Positions 42,865 to 50,261 of a stretch of 64,000 nt of DNA are shown in pieces. The stretch covers positions 62,001-126,000 of the forward strand of contig NZ_FTOL01000006.1 in assembly GCF_900156735.1 (NCBI RefSeq), in the 5' to 3' direction. Under the pieces are notes generated by a model. That model saw nothing but the letters and a program-made list of their open reading frames with translations. It had not been told where the DNA came from and did not search any database. The DNA is from Chryseobacterium ureilyticum. GTDB taxonomy: Bacteria; Bacteroidota; Bacteroidia; Flavobacteriales; Weeksellaceae. Each line of letters starts with the position of its first letter. The stretch's first letter is position 1. The translations under genes were made by a program, and so were the position numbers.

Positions 42865-42946
42865 AGATGGTTATGGGATTCAAACCCACTCAGCTTATGC
42901 AACGGTTTTGCAGACCGCCCCGACTCTTCCACTTCGGCGAACCATC
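42865..42946 (-). tRNA. tRNA-Cys(GCA) with a class II, Tyr-like body, array member 6
   Basis: Acceptor GATGGTT/AACCATC; D-arm and variable arm (CGCCGAAG..., GTTGCATAAGCTGA) match the array tRNA-Tyr nearly base for base; anticodon arm CGGT-CTGCAAA-ACCG gives GCA; discriminator U as CysRS requires. Normal tRNA-Cys is class I. T-loop TTTGAAT lacks C56. Confidence 0.82.
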
Positions 42947-42974
42947 ATTTTTATGATTATTTGTTTTCATTAAA

Positions 42975-43036
42975 AAATAAAGTCTGTCTATATTTTTGTT
43001 TGATATAAGAACTTCTGCGCCCGACAGACTTTATTT
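42975..43036 (-). ncRNA. GCAGAAG hairpin element R4
   Basis: Perfect 14-bp outer stem AAATAAAGTCTGTC/GACAGACTTTATTT; minus-strand bulge GGGCGCAGAAGTTC, inner TATAT/ATATA stem. A T run follows on either strand, so it might also terminate transcription. Confidence 0.75.
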
Positions 43037-43096
43037 TTACCTAAAATTGTATTAATCATGTTTTTCTTAACTCCTCATTGTTTGTTATTTAAAAAG

Positions 43097-43155
43097 AAAA
43101 GTTTGCCTGTATTTTAGTGTTTGGTGTAAAGATCTTCTGCTCTTGACAAACTTTT
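43097..43155 (-). ncRNA. GCAGAAG hairpin element R5
   Basis: Minus strand: AAAAGTTTGTC paired with GGCAAACTTTT (11 pairs, one G-U), bulge AAGAGCAGAAGATC then TTTA. Lies between R4 and tRNA-Asn. Confidence 0.72.
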
Positions 43156-43190
43156 ACTTTTCTACTGAAACAATTAACATTGAGTTACTG

Positions 43191-43262
43191 CGATTCCGGA
43201 AAGATTCGAACTTTCAACTTCTGGTTTAACAGGCCAGCGCTCTACCATTGAGCTACAAAATC
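43191..43262 (-). tRNA. tRNA-Asn(GUU), array member 5
   Basis: Acceptor GATTTTG/CGGAATC (two G-U), D-arm TAGCTCAATGGTAGAGC, anticodon loop CTGTTAA (GUU), T-arm GAAAG-TTCGAAT-CTTTC, discriminator G. Confidence 0.88.
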
Positions 43263-43267
43263 TTTTG

Positions 43268-43340
43268 TACGGGAAGAGGGATTCGAACCCTCAACGCCTT
43301 GATCCTAAATCAAGTGTGTCTACCATTCCACCATTCCCGC
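43268..43340 (-). tRNA. tRNA-Leu(UAG) with a short variable loop, array member 4
   Basis: Acceptor GCGGGAA/TTCCCGT, Leu-type D-arm TGGTGGAATGGTAGACAC, anticodon arm CTTGA-TTTAGGA-TCAAG (UAG), T-arm GAGGG-TTCGAAT-CCCTC, discriminator A. The variable loop is only GCGTT, whereas tRNA-Leu normally has a long class II arm. Confidence 0.82.
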
Positions 43341-43398
43341 GGATTTTTTATGAGTGATGATCCATGTTTCCAATGATTACTCATTACTTATCATTTCG

Positions 43399-43470
43399 TC
43401 TGGAAAGCAAGATTCGAACTTGCGACCTCCCGCGTCCAAGACGGGTAAACAACCACCGTTATCTTTCCAG
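43399..43470 (-). tRNA. tRNA-Pro(UGG), array member 3
   Basis: Acceptor CTGGAAA/TTTCCAG, anticodon arm CCCGT-CTTGGAC-GCGGG (UGG), T-arm GCAAG-TTCGAAT-CTTGC, discriminator A. The D-arm (GATAACGGTGGTTGTTT) is degenerate. Confidence 0.83.
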
Positions 43471-43538
43471 CTTTTGGGTTCACTTCTTTTTCTTTTCCGG
43501 GAGACAGCCGGATTGGAAATTTTTCGTGAACCGCTTTG

Positions 43539-43612
43539 TAACCCCAGAAAGATTTGAACTTTCAACCCCCGGTTTAAAAGACCGATGCTCTACCCTATTG
43601 AGCTATGAGATT
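43539..43612 (-). tRNA. tRNA-Lys(UUU), array member 2
   Basis: Acceptor AATCTCA/TGGGGTT (with G-U pairs), D-arm TAGCTCAATAGGGTAGAGC, anticodon loop CTTTTAA (UUU), T-arm GAAAG-TTCAAAT-CTTTC, discriminator A. Confidence 0.87.
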
Positions 43613-43621
43613 TTATATTTT

Positions 43622-43694
43622 GGGTATCTTCGGGAATCGAACCCTGTTCTCCGGTTCCACAGACCGGCACTTTACCAAATAAGCTAAAGAAACC
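43622..43694 (-). tRNA. tRNA-His(GUG), first member of the array
   Basis: Anticodon arm CCGGT-CTGTGGA-ACCGG gives GUG; acceptor GGTTTCTT/AAGATACC has one T-T mismatch; discriminator C as needed for HisRS. It begins nine bases after the terminator stem at 43704-43726, so it depends on read-through or an unseen promoter. Confidence 0.87.
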
Positions 43695-43703
43695 ATAAAA
43701 AAA

Positions 43704-43726
43704 AGCGCCTCTTTTTGGGAGGCGCT
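43704..43726 (-). terminator. Terminator/attenuator between leader ORF 1 and the tRNA array
   Basis: AGCGCCTC and GAGGCGCT pair perfectly; on the minus strand eight Ts follow. It lies 26 bases after the leader ORF stop and nine before tRNA-His, the layout of a transcription attenuator. Confidence 0.85.
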
Positions 43727-43752
43727 CGTTTATATTTTTACGTAAAAGATCA

Positions 43753-43878
43753 TTAGCTGACCCACGTATATAAGCACCTTTTATCCACAATTTCACTACC
43801 ATAAACACACACCATACCTGTCGGCTCCTGTCCGAATATTACTGATGGTTGATTGAGTATGTTATGTAATTGTTTCAT
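43753..43878 (-). CDS. Leader ORF 1, 41-residue peptide with 19 of 20 amino acids
   Basis: Runs from ATG (43876-43878) to TAA. Begins MKQLHNILNQPSVIF and ends KRCLYTWVS. It contains every standard amino acid except Ala, including single Trp and His, two Cys and two Tyr. It has at least one codon for the amino acid of each tRNA in the array (AAA, CAA, CAT, AAC, CCA, TTC, GAA, ACA, TGT, TAT, TGG, CTC). A promoter lies upstream and an intrinsic terminator 26 bases downstream. I read it as a leader peptide sensing translation, not an enzyme. No homologue is known to me. Confidence 0.7.
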   Translation of the reverse strand: MKQLHNILNQPSVIFGQEPTGMVCVYGSEIVDKRCLYTWVS

Positions 43879-43949
43879 TTTATTTTTGTTTTGTTTTTAA
43901 ATTATTTTTTATTGAATCCTGAAAACCTGTTGCTTTCAATTTTCGGTTG

Positions 43950-43980
43950 CAAAGTAAATATGAATTTTTGAAACCCGCAA
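43950..43980 (-). promoter_or_regulatory. Promoter of leader ORF 1 and the tRNA array
   Basis: Minus strand TTG (43978-43980), 20 bases, then TTACTTTG (43950-43957), one base off TAnnTTTG. The same -7 variant occurs at rsr. Confidence 0.6.
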
Positions 43981-44212
43981 ATAAATTTTTAAATCAAATC
44001 ATTGAAAATCAAATAGTTAAACACAAAATAAAGAGTAAGGGATTTCTGTCCGCAATATTTTGCAGATATCTTAATTACCTAAATGACTGTCTCTCATTGG
44101 GTTGTCTATCACTCTATTTTATTGTATTAAAGTTGCATTGTTAATTAAAAATTTTTCATGTTTATGGTTATTTTTTTTTCATTCTAAATAATTTCTGACC
44201 TAAAAAACAAAA

Positions 44213-44236
44213 AACGCCTCGATTTTTCGAGACGTT
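44213..44236 (-). terminator. Terminator after leader ORF 2
   Basis: Minus strand AACGTCTCGA-AAAA-TCGAGGCGTT (ten pairs, one G-U) followed by TTTTTTGTTTTTT, 31 bases after the stop codon of leader ORF 2. Confidence 0.88.
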
Positions 44237-44267
44237 TCTGTTGTATTTTGAGTAATTTTTTACGAGT

Positions 44268-44396
44268 TTACAGTAAATAATTTCCAAAGTCAGCACATTT
44301 CGCCTCATTCCATATCATCCCATCATACGCGAACAATCCTTTTGTAGAAGGGCTTTCGCATAGTATTGCATTGATATGTGCTCTTTGTATTGTCAT
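44268..44396 (-). CDS. Leader ORF 2, 42-residue peptide with 19 of 20 amino acids
   Basis: Runs from ATG (44394-44396) to TAA. Begins MTIQRAHINAILCESP and ends ADFGNYLL. It contains every standard amino acid except Val, with single His and Trp, and codons for all 12 array amino acids. It has no sequence identity to leader ORF 1 beyond a loose ILxxxP(S) start, yet shares length, composition and a terminator about 30 bases after the stop. A full-consensus promoter puts transcription start a few bases before the ATG. Possibly a second sensor or an ancestral copy. Confidence 0.7.
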   Translation of the reverse strand: MTIQRAHINAILCESPSTKGLFAYDGMIWNEAKCADFGNYLL

Positions 44397-44408
44397 AATT
44401 TTCTGGTG

Positions 44409-44440
44409 CAAAGATATGAAATTCTGGTATGATGTATCAA
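44409..44440 (-). promoter_or_regulatory. Promoter of leader ORF 2
   Basis: TTG (44438-44440), 21 bases, then TATCTTTG (44409-44416), an exact Bacteroidetes promoter on the minus strand, 12 bases before the ATG. Confidence 0.75.
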
Positions 44441-44443
44441 TGT

Positions 44444-45469
44444 TTAGTGATTAAACATCCTGTTTCTACTTGTTTTAAACCTTGAAATATCCTTTAGAAT
44501 TGTATCATCATCGGGATTAAAATATTTAAGTTCATTCACAATTTCTGAGCGGGTCCCTATTTTTTCCGCAATGATTTCGTAGGCAATATTTCTTGTTATT
44601 GATTCCAGTTTCGGATCTTTTTTAAATTCGTGTTTCATTGCATCCAGATAGATGATCTTTTTGTGAGCAGGAGTTGTTCCGTAGAGTTCCTGTATTTCTG
44701 ATTGCAGTTTTTGAATGTCAAAAATATTAGCAAAGTAGTTATTCAGACAATTGAATGTATCTTTATCTTCTTCCCATCCTTTTAACAGTATTTTTTGTGC
44801 AGCTTCTGGGTTTTCCATTTTCTTCCGATAAATCAAAGAAGCTTTCACCATCTGATTGTTCGAAATATAATCATCGGTCACCATCTGGTAATAAGTGTGA
44901 GCATTTTTAAGATCATTGATTTCTCTGTAAAGATCACCCACCTTTTCTTTCTGCTCCATTTCTTTGTAAAGGTCTATTGCTTTTTTATATTGCTTTGCTT
45001 TTTCGTAACAGTTTGCGGCATCGGATTTATTTTTAAGTTTCTTAAGATATACTGCTGCGGCTTCATTGTAGAACCCTCCATCTTCTAATGTCTTTGCTCC
45101 TCTGTAATTGTCCTGAAGCAGATTCATATAAACTTTTGCGGCTTTTTTATAATCATTTTCGGCGATATATTTTTCAGCGAGTTCTTCATATTTGCTTCTG
45201 ATTCGGTCAAATAGTGAATTTTCTAAGTAAAAATTTCCACCGCCTGCTCCTTTTCGCCGTGTATTTCTTTCGTTTTGTTCTTTGTCTTTTAAAGAAGCAA
45301 TGACCATCAGGATGATAAAGGCAACGATCAGGAAAATAATCAGGGTTCCGACAACACTCCAGAAACTTTCATGAAAAAGCTGCGCAACGATTCCAATGAT
45401 CTTAAACATCGCCAGCAACACAAAGGCTGCCATAAATTTGTCTATAAATTTCTGCTTATTCATCATCAT
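44444..45469 (-). CDS. Membrane-anchored TPR protein of the MoxR operon
   Basis: A 341-residue protein with two membrane segments (about residues 12-30 and 38-60), then tetratricopeptide-like helical repeats from about 85 to 245 (YKKAAKVYMNLLQDNYRGAK, YNEAAAVYLKKLKNKSDAA, YKKAIDLYKEMEQKEKVGDL). It overlaps the gene before it by 14 bases, last in a six-gene operon. Probably a membrane-bound adaptor for the complex; function is inferred from context only. Confidence 0.75.
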   Translation of the reverse strand: MMMNKQKFIDKFMAAFVLLAMFKIIGIVAQLFHESFWSVVGTLIIFLIVAFIILMVIASLKDKEQNERNTRRKGAGGGNFYLENSLFDRIRSKYEELAEKYIAENDYKKAAKVYMNLLQDNYRGAKTLEDGGFYNEAAAVYLKKLKNKSDAANCYEKAKQYKKAIDLYKEMEQKEKVGDLYREINDLKNAHTYYQMVTDDYISNNQMVKASLIYRKKMENPEAAQKILLKGWEEDKDTFNCLNNYFANIFDIQKLQSEIQELYGTTPAHKKIIYLDAMKHEFKKDPKLESITRNIAYEIIAEKIGTRSEIVNELKYFNPDDDTILKDISRFKTSRNRMFNH

Positions 45470-47159
45470 CGGAGTTTAAAATGGTTTTATCATCTCTGAA
45501 CAAACGGTAAAGAAGCAATATAACACCTATTGCCAATATCCATACGAACCAATTGTAACCAAACATTTTTACCAACGGATAAAACAGGTATACCAACATT
45601 GCTACAAGGATAATGATCAGAATAAATTTCACCCAGGTCGGTACGTTGTCTCCACCTACATTTAAAGATTTATTTTTAAACAGAAAAGAATACAATCCTA
45701 CTCCCGCAATCATAAGAATCACCATATAGAGGATATCTGAAACGGGTGTTTCTTTTTTCAGTTCATTTCCACCGGAGTCAACACCTTTCACTTTTGAATC
45801 TTTTATGGTGGAAGGCGGAGGAACTCTATCAAGCATATCGATGGTTCCATACAGTTTTCCCAAGGAGTCTTCCATCAATACCTGCCTTTTCTTTAGGAGA
45901 TATTTTACAACATCACCATTTACCGGTTTTCCTTTGGTATATTGTTTCAGGGAATCTGAAATTTTACGTTTTAGGGGTTCAGTTCTTTCTTTAACTTGCT
46001 TTGTTATTTTCTTGGTATAAATGGTTTTAAGGGAATCTCGGCTGTGCTGTTCATTTTTATTAAGCTTTTGGATATCATGACTTATTTCTCCAACGTCTCT
46101 GCCTCCTTTCTTTTTATATTCTTCTTTTGCTTTTTGGGTTTGTCCTTCCAATAATCCGGCATTGAGAAGTTCATTGGACAATCCTTTTCTTTTGCCATGA
46201 TACATGGAATCAATCTTCATATCTATTTCAGAGACTCCTGACTGAAAAGCAATCATATCTGAAGGCGCTTTCACCTCATCTGTCACAATTTTACCTGATG
46301 AAACAATGTTTTCTTCCTGCTCAGTTTTATTTTTATCTGATGGTAAAGCGATTTTCAGGACAATAGCAATCACAATAACCGTCCAGAATGCTCTACGGAA
46401 ATTTCGGGTTCCTTTACTTTCAGGGGTATCGTTTGAACCTCCTCCGAATAGTCCTTCAAGCCAGGTAAACTTCCCGAAGCCATCACCTCTGGATGTTCCC
46501 ATGATGTCTAAAGGAACTCCCAGCTCTATTGCTCTTTCAGGATACTTTTCAATGTATTTTAGATACTTTTCAATTTCTTTTTTGTTTCCAGCCATTACCT
46601 TTTTCAGATCAAACGGCAAGTTATTCATCCATTCTTCTTCGGTTTGTGGCTTTTGTAGCGCTTCCAGAACTTTATCATCATCCATTTCTACTGTGTAGCT
46701 TTCTATGAACTGAGGAATTTTTACGCCATTCAAAGGTTTTCTGACTGTTTTATCTATCTTTTCTGGTTCCTGAATCAAGTCTAGCCAGTCAATCTGCTCA
46801 GATAATTTCACAATACCAAACTCAGGATGCATAATGAGAAATTCTGCATCCACAGTTTTCCAGTCCTCCGGATTAATTTTGGGATAAAACGTCGTATTTT
46901 CAGGGATGAAAAGTTTATTGTCTATAGATTGGAAGTAAGCGTTTTTCCCGATTTCCTGAGGAGTAAGGTCATTAAATATCAGAAAGCATCCGTACAATAC
47001 ATTGGGAATGTCTGCCGGAACTGCATAGAATTTCATTCCTTGAAGATCTATCCCAAGTGTTTCCATTTCCTGAAGCCATATGACAGGCGAGGAACCTTTG
47101 ATCAAAAGTCCTTTTCGGGGATAATTATTTTTCGGAAAAGGTTTTATTCTAAGCTCCAT
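45456..47159 (-). CDS. Large membrane protein with bpX-like N-terminal domain
   Basis: A 567-residue protein. Residues 1-190 form a soluble domain (LLIKGSSPVIWLQEMETLGI, FLIFNDLTPQEIGKNAYFQS) similar in style to bpX domains of MoxR-vWA-beta-propeller ternary systems. One membrane helix lies near 262-282, a charged coiled stretch spans 320-440, and three helices lie between 480 and 560. It overlaps both neighbours by 11-14 bases. The domain name is my assignment by context and length. Confidence 0.65.
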   Translation of the reverse strand: MELRIKPFPKNNYPRKGLLIKGSSPVIWLQEMETLGIDLQGMKFYAVPADIPNVLYGCFLIFNDLTPQEIGKNAYFQSIDNKLFIPENTTFYPKINPEDWKTVDAEFLIMHPEFGIVKLSEQIDWLDLIQEPEKIDKTVRKPLNGVKIPQFIESYTVEMDDDKVLEALQKPQTEEEWMNNLPFDLKKVMAGNKKEIEKYLKYIEKYPERAIELGVPLDIMGTSRGDGFGKFTWLEGLFGGGSNDTPESKGTRNFRRAFWTVIVIAIVLKIALPSDKNKTEQEENIVSSGKIVTDEVKAPSDMIAFQSGVSEIDMKIDSMYHGKRKGLSNELLNAGLLEGQTQKAKEEYKKKGGRDVGEISHDIQKLNKNEQHSRDSLKTIYTKKITKQVKERTEPLKRKISDSLKQYTKGKPVNGDVVKYLLKKRQVLMEDSLGKLYGTIDMLDRVPPPSTIKDSKVKGVDSGGNELKKETPVSDILYMVILMIAGVGLYSFLFKNKSLNVGGDNVPTWVKFILIIILVAMLVYLFYPLVKMFGYNWFVWILAIGVILLLYRLFRDDKTILNSDDDE

Positions 47160-49527
47160 AATCCAAGATCTGTTCTATAAATACTTTTAAAAATCGATCA
47201 CACATTTCATCCATTGTCTTTACTTTCAACAGGGCATGTTCCGGAAGATAATACTCTGATCCTCCAAACTCGGTATATGTTGCCAGAGATAGGAATCCAT
47301 TGGCTGCGGAAGGAATAAAAAATTCTTCAATGCTTTTATTACTGCTTCTGAAAGTCAGCATTCCGCGGGAGTCAGCAATAATCTCACTTCCGTCCGGAAA
47401 GGTAAATTTATTCTTGTTCTGTTCTGCAAAAACCTTTATCTCATATCTGTTTTTGGAGAAGTTTAATGTATTTTCAGAAGCGCTGTATAATTGGTGACCT
47501 GAAATGACAAGATCTCCATATACATTGATTCCAACTCTATTAAAGTTGTTGATTATTTTCAGCCCGCTTTGTTTCAGCTTTGCGGCTTCTGTTCCTGCTT
47601 TTATGGTATTTTTATCAATCTCTTTGTCTTTACCGGAAATGGTTTCTAAAGAGATGTTTCCTTCTATATTTATTTTGTACAATAAAGGGTTGGCAAACTC
47701 ATGAAGATAAAAGTTTTTCCCGAAGTAGATCAGTTCGTAAGTCTTCGGAATATTCAGCCCGGTAACGTTCTGTTCTGAGTATTCTTTTGTATTTAAATTC
47801 AGTTTGGAAACTAATTTTTTATTCGGCTGATACTGACATAGAATAAAATGTTGCTGCTTATTTTTGGCAAGAGCGAATTTTCCGGAAGATTTTACTGAAA
47901 TGTCTTCTATCAGAACTTCACATCCATGATAGGTTTTGTAGTAATCGTACGAGTGTTTGTCGTAGTAATTATCGGAAAGATAAGTTTTCAACAGTTGCTT
48001 TTTCGAACTCAGAATAAAAAATTCTCCCTCGTATAAAAACTGTGTAATTTTATTAGTCGGTGTAGGAAATAAAATAGGATAGTTCAGAGGAAGGTCTGTT
48101 TTCTTTCCATTTAAATTAATTGTTGCCGTTTTTTGCCTTGGCGGGTTTGCCCATAATTCCTGAAGGGGAAGTTTTATTTTCTGAATATGTTTTCTTGCTC
48201 CCTGATGATGTTTGTAAAAATTGATTTCTCCGTCTGAAGTGGTTGTTACAAGAAATTTCAATCGATCTCTGTTCTGATGAATGACTTTCTGTACTTTTTC
48301 ATCGGTAACATTATCCTGATGGGTAATAAAGAAAACTTCAATATCTTTTTGTGTGTTCTCTTCGTTAAAAAACTTTTCTAAAGCCTCTGAAACTTCCAGA
48401 ACCGGGCTGACATGATTTAGGCTCTCAATTACTTCTCCAACTTTATTCAGGGAAATTGGCAATCCGGTTTGTCCCAATGCAAAAACCTTACATTCGGAAT
48501 GAGCTTTCGGGTGTTTGATAACGGCAATAGCTGATGCAAATGCTAATACCTTTGGTGTTCCCCAGTTTCTCAGGGAAGTATCAATCAGGATAATTCTTTC
48601 AAAAATATTCTCTTCAGGAGGTATTTCTCTTTGAATGTATAATGCTTCATTATTGGCAACACGATTCATAAATACCTCATCTTCATTGGCAAATTCGGAT
48701 AAAAGCATTCTGTGAAAATCTCCTTTATTGGTCATATCTGAAATTCCTCCAATCGGTTGTTCTCCCGGTGACAGATGCCGCATCGGAATTCTGAGTCCGC
48801 TCCAGATTCTTTTGATAAGACTTCCAACCTGAAATGTTTTGGGTTCTTCGATCAGTTCTTTAATAAAGTCTTTATTTGTCTTTGCTGTTGTTTCTTCCTG
48901 AGCAATTTCATCATTCAATTCCGGTTCATCCACTAATCCTTTCATTGCATCTATGATGGATTGTGTGGTTGGAAACCTTTCGTTGAGGTCCAGAGCAGAC
49001 AGATCTTTATTCAGTACTGATGGTCCTGCGTGTTGTTTTTCGGTGCTCGCAGCCAGTTCTTGTGGTCTTTTATAATAGATTCTTAAAGTGGCTTCGGCAT
49101 TCGAGGCTGATATTCTGTTGTGGCTGTCTTTAAATAAGGTCTGTAAGAGAATAATTATATTCTGCTTTTGTTTATAAACTCGTGGAAGTGTTTTTATTTT
49201 TTCAAGGAATTCGATTTCTCTTTCTGCATTAAACTCAAAGTTTCCGGTACTGTAAAATTCTGCAGTTTTTCTTAAAGGACCTGCAAAATCTGTATATCCA
49301 TCCTGCATGGCATACAAAACCATCAGCAAAGCCCCAAACGGTGCCCATCCTATTGGCTGAAGTTCTTTTAAAACCTCCATGATATAAGGTCTGTACGCAA
49401 TCGCTCCCACTCCCGGTACCGAGATGAGGTTATTGTCATTATATCCGGAATCACCGGGAATATCTTCGTCCGTTTTCCATTCCCAGAAATAATTTTCGTA
49501 GGATTGGAAATATGCCTTTAATTCCAT
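47149..49527 (-). CDS. vWA and beta-propeller-type protein of the MoxR ternary system
   Basis: A 792-residue protein. N-terminal helical domain (GWAPFGALLMVLYAMQDGYTDF), then from about residue 300 a vWA domain whose MIDAS is degenerate (IILIDTSLRNWG instead of DxSxS; FFITHQDN). From about 470 onwards come beta-rich repeats with recurring FxL.K and Y.G segments, fitting a beta-propeller. This vWA plus propeller fusion beside a MoxR ATPase is the core of the ternary conflict systems described by Kaur and colleagues. Confidence 0.75.
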   Translation of the reverse strand: MELKAYFQSYENYFWEWKTDEDIPGDSGYNDNNLISVPGVGAIAYRPYIMEVLKELQPIGWAPFGALLMVLYAMQDGYTDFAGPLRKTAEFYSTGNFEFNAEREIEFLEKIKTLPRVYKQKQNIIILLQTLFKDSHNRISASNAEATLRIYYKRPQELAASTEKQHAGPSVLNKDLSALDLNERFPTTQSIIDAMKGLVDEPELNDEIAQEETTAKTNKDFIKELIEEPKTFQVGSLIKRIWSGLRIPMRHLSPGEQPIGGISDMTNKGDFHRMLLSEFANEDEVFMNRVANNEALYIQREIPPEENIFERIILIDTSLRNWGTPKVLAFASAIAVIKHPKAHSECKVFALGQTGLPISLNKVGEVIESLNHVSPVLEVSEALEKFFNEENTQKDIEVFFITHQDNVTDEKVQKVIHQNRDRLKFLVTTTSDGEINFYKHHQGARKHIQKIKLPLQELWANPPRQKTATINLNGKKTDLPLNYPILFPTPTNKITQFLYEGEFFILSSKKQLLKTYLSDNYYDKHSYDYYKTYHGCEVLIEDISVKSSGKFALAKNKQQHFILCQYQPNKKLVSKLNLNTKEYSEQNVTGLNIPKTYELIYFGKNFYLHEFANPLLYKINIEGNISLETISGKDKEIDKNTIKAGTEAAKLKQSGLKIINNFNRVGINVYGDLVISGHQLYSASENTLNFSKNRYEIKVFAEQNKNKFTFPDGSEIIADSRGMLTFRSSNKSIEEFFIPSAANGFLSLATYTEFGGSEYYLPEHALLKVKTMDEMCDRFLKVFIEQILDYGA

Positions 49528-50261
49528 TCTCTTGATTTTTCAGTAAGACGGAACGAGCTTACGGACAATGGTCGAAAATCTGTTTTTCTGATTGAAAGAT
49601 AATTTCCATTCTCATCCCATAAAAGCCATCCATCAGACTCTTTATTATATTTCTGTTGTAAGAAAATGCTTAAATTTTTAAATTCAAAATCAAACCCTGA
49701 AGGCAAAAGATGTCCGTCTTTAGCCCAATATGTTTTGCCAGGCAGACTTAATAATGGTGTCCCCATGAAAAAAGCATGATCACCTATTAAGGTCCATTCT
49801 ATTTTTTCCAGCCTGAATTTCGGTAGTTCAGCAATAATGTCTTTGATCTCATTCATATTACATAACAATGCTATTACCGGATGCTCTTCATTACTTTCTT
49901 TTAGCCTGAACGTTACCTTTTCATTGATTCCAAAGTAATTATTGTTGAAAGCCGGAAAAGTAAGCTTTAATGCTTTATCAATCGGGGTCCAAAGTAATCC
50001 TGTTCTTACTTTTTTGCTGGGCACCAAGGCTTCTTTTTTAAACAAAAGACCATCACGTAGCTCATACAGCAAAAAGTTGGGTAACTGATGAATCTCCGAA
50101 GCTTGTGATTGTTCTTCGGTAAAGCCTTTGAGCCAGATTGTTTCATCATCCGCTGCAATCTGAATATTCTTCCAGTCTCTGATAGATCCCAGAAAATCTT
50201 TATCAATTCGGGGAAGTTCTGCCCAGAATTCTTTTATATCGTTTGAAGAATTTTCTGCCAT
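49518..50261 (-). CDS. bpX-type partner protein of the MoxR ternary system
   Basis: A 247-residue protein: IRDWKNIQIAADDETIWLKGF, LPNFLLYELRDGLLFKKEALVPSK (opening part LPNFLLYELRDG), and LPGKTYWAKDGHLLPSGFDFEF. This pattern recurs in small proteins always found beside MoxR and vWA-propeller genes. Probably a bpX adaptor; role unknown. It overlaps the MoxR gene by 28 bases and the vWA gene by 10, so translation is coupled. Confidence 0.7.
   Translation of the reverse strand: MAENSSNDIKEFWAELPRIDKDFLGSIRDWKNIQIAADDETIWLKGFTEEQSQASEIHQLPNFLLYELRDGLLFKKEALVPSKKVRTGLLWTPIDKALKLTFPAFNNNYFGINEKVTFRLKESNEEHPVIALLCNMNEIKDIIAELPKFRLEKIEWTLIGDHAFFMGTPLLSLPGKTYWAKDGHLLPSGFDFEFKNLSIFLQQKYNKESDGWLLWDENGNYLSIRKTDFRPLSVSSFRLTEKSREWN

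Noticed and set aside
42121..43155. The R elements read on the plus strand resemble the 3' strand of human Y RNAs (CTGCnCTTGACnAGnCTTTT)
   Set aside because: Four of five copies have a C-A mismatch in the stem on the plus strand that becomes G-U on the minus strand, so the minus strand is the likelier RNA; the likeness is probably chance.
41723..43694. tRNA array as part of a prophage or integrative element
   Set aside because: No integrase, capsid, terminase or attachment-type repeats are seen; the flanking genes are RNA repair and MoxR/vWA systems.
43354..43808. Reading frames of 60-107 codons on both strands over the tRNA array
   Set aside because: They run through tRNA genes and hairpins, have no family resemblance and no start signals; they are by-products of tRNA sequence.
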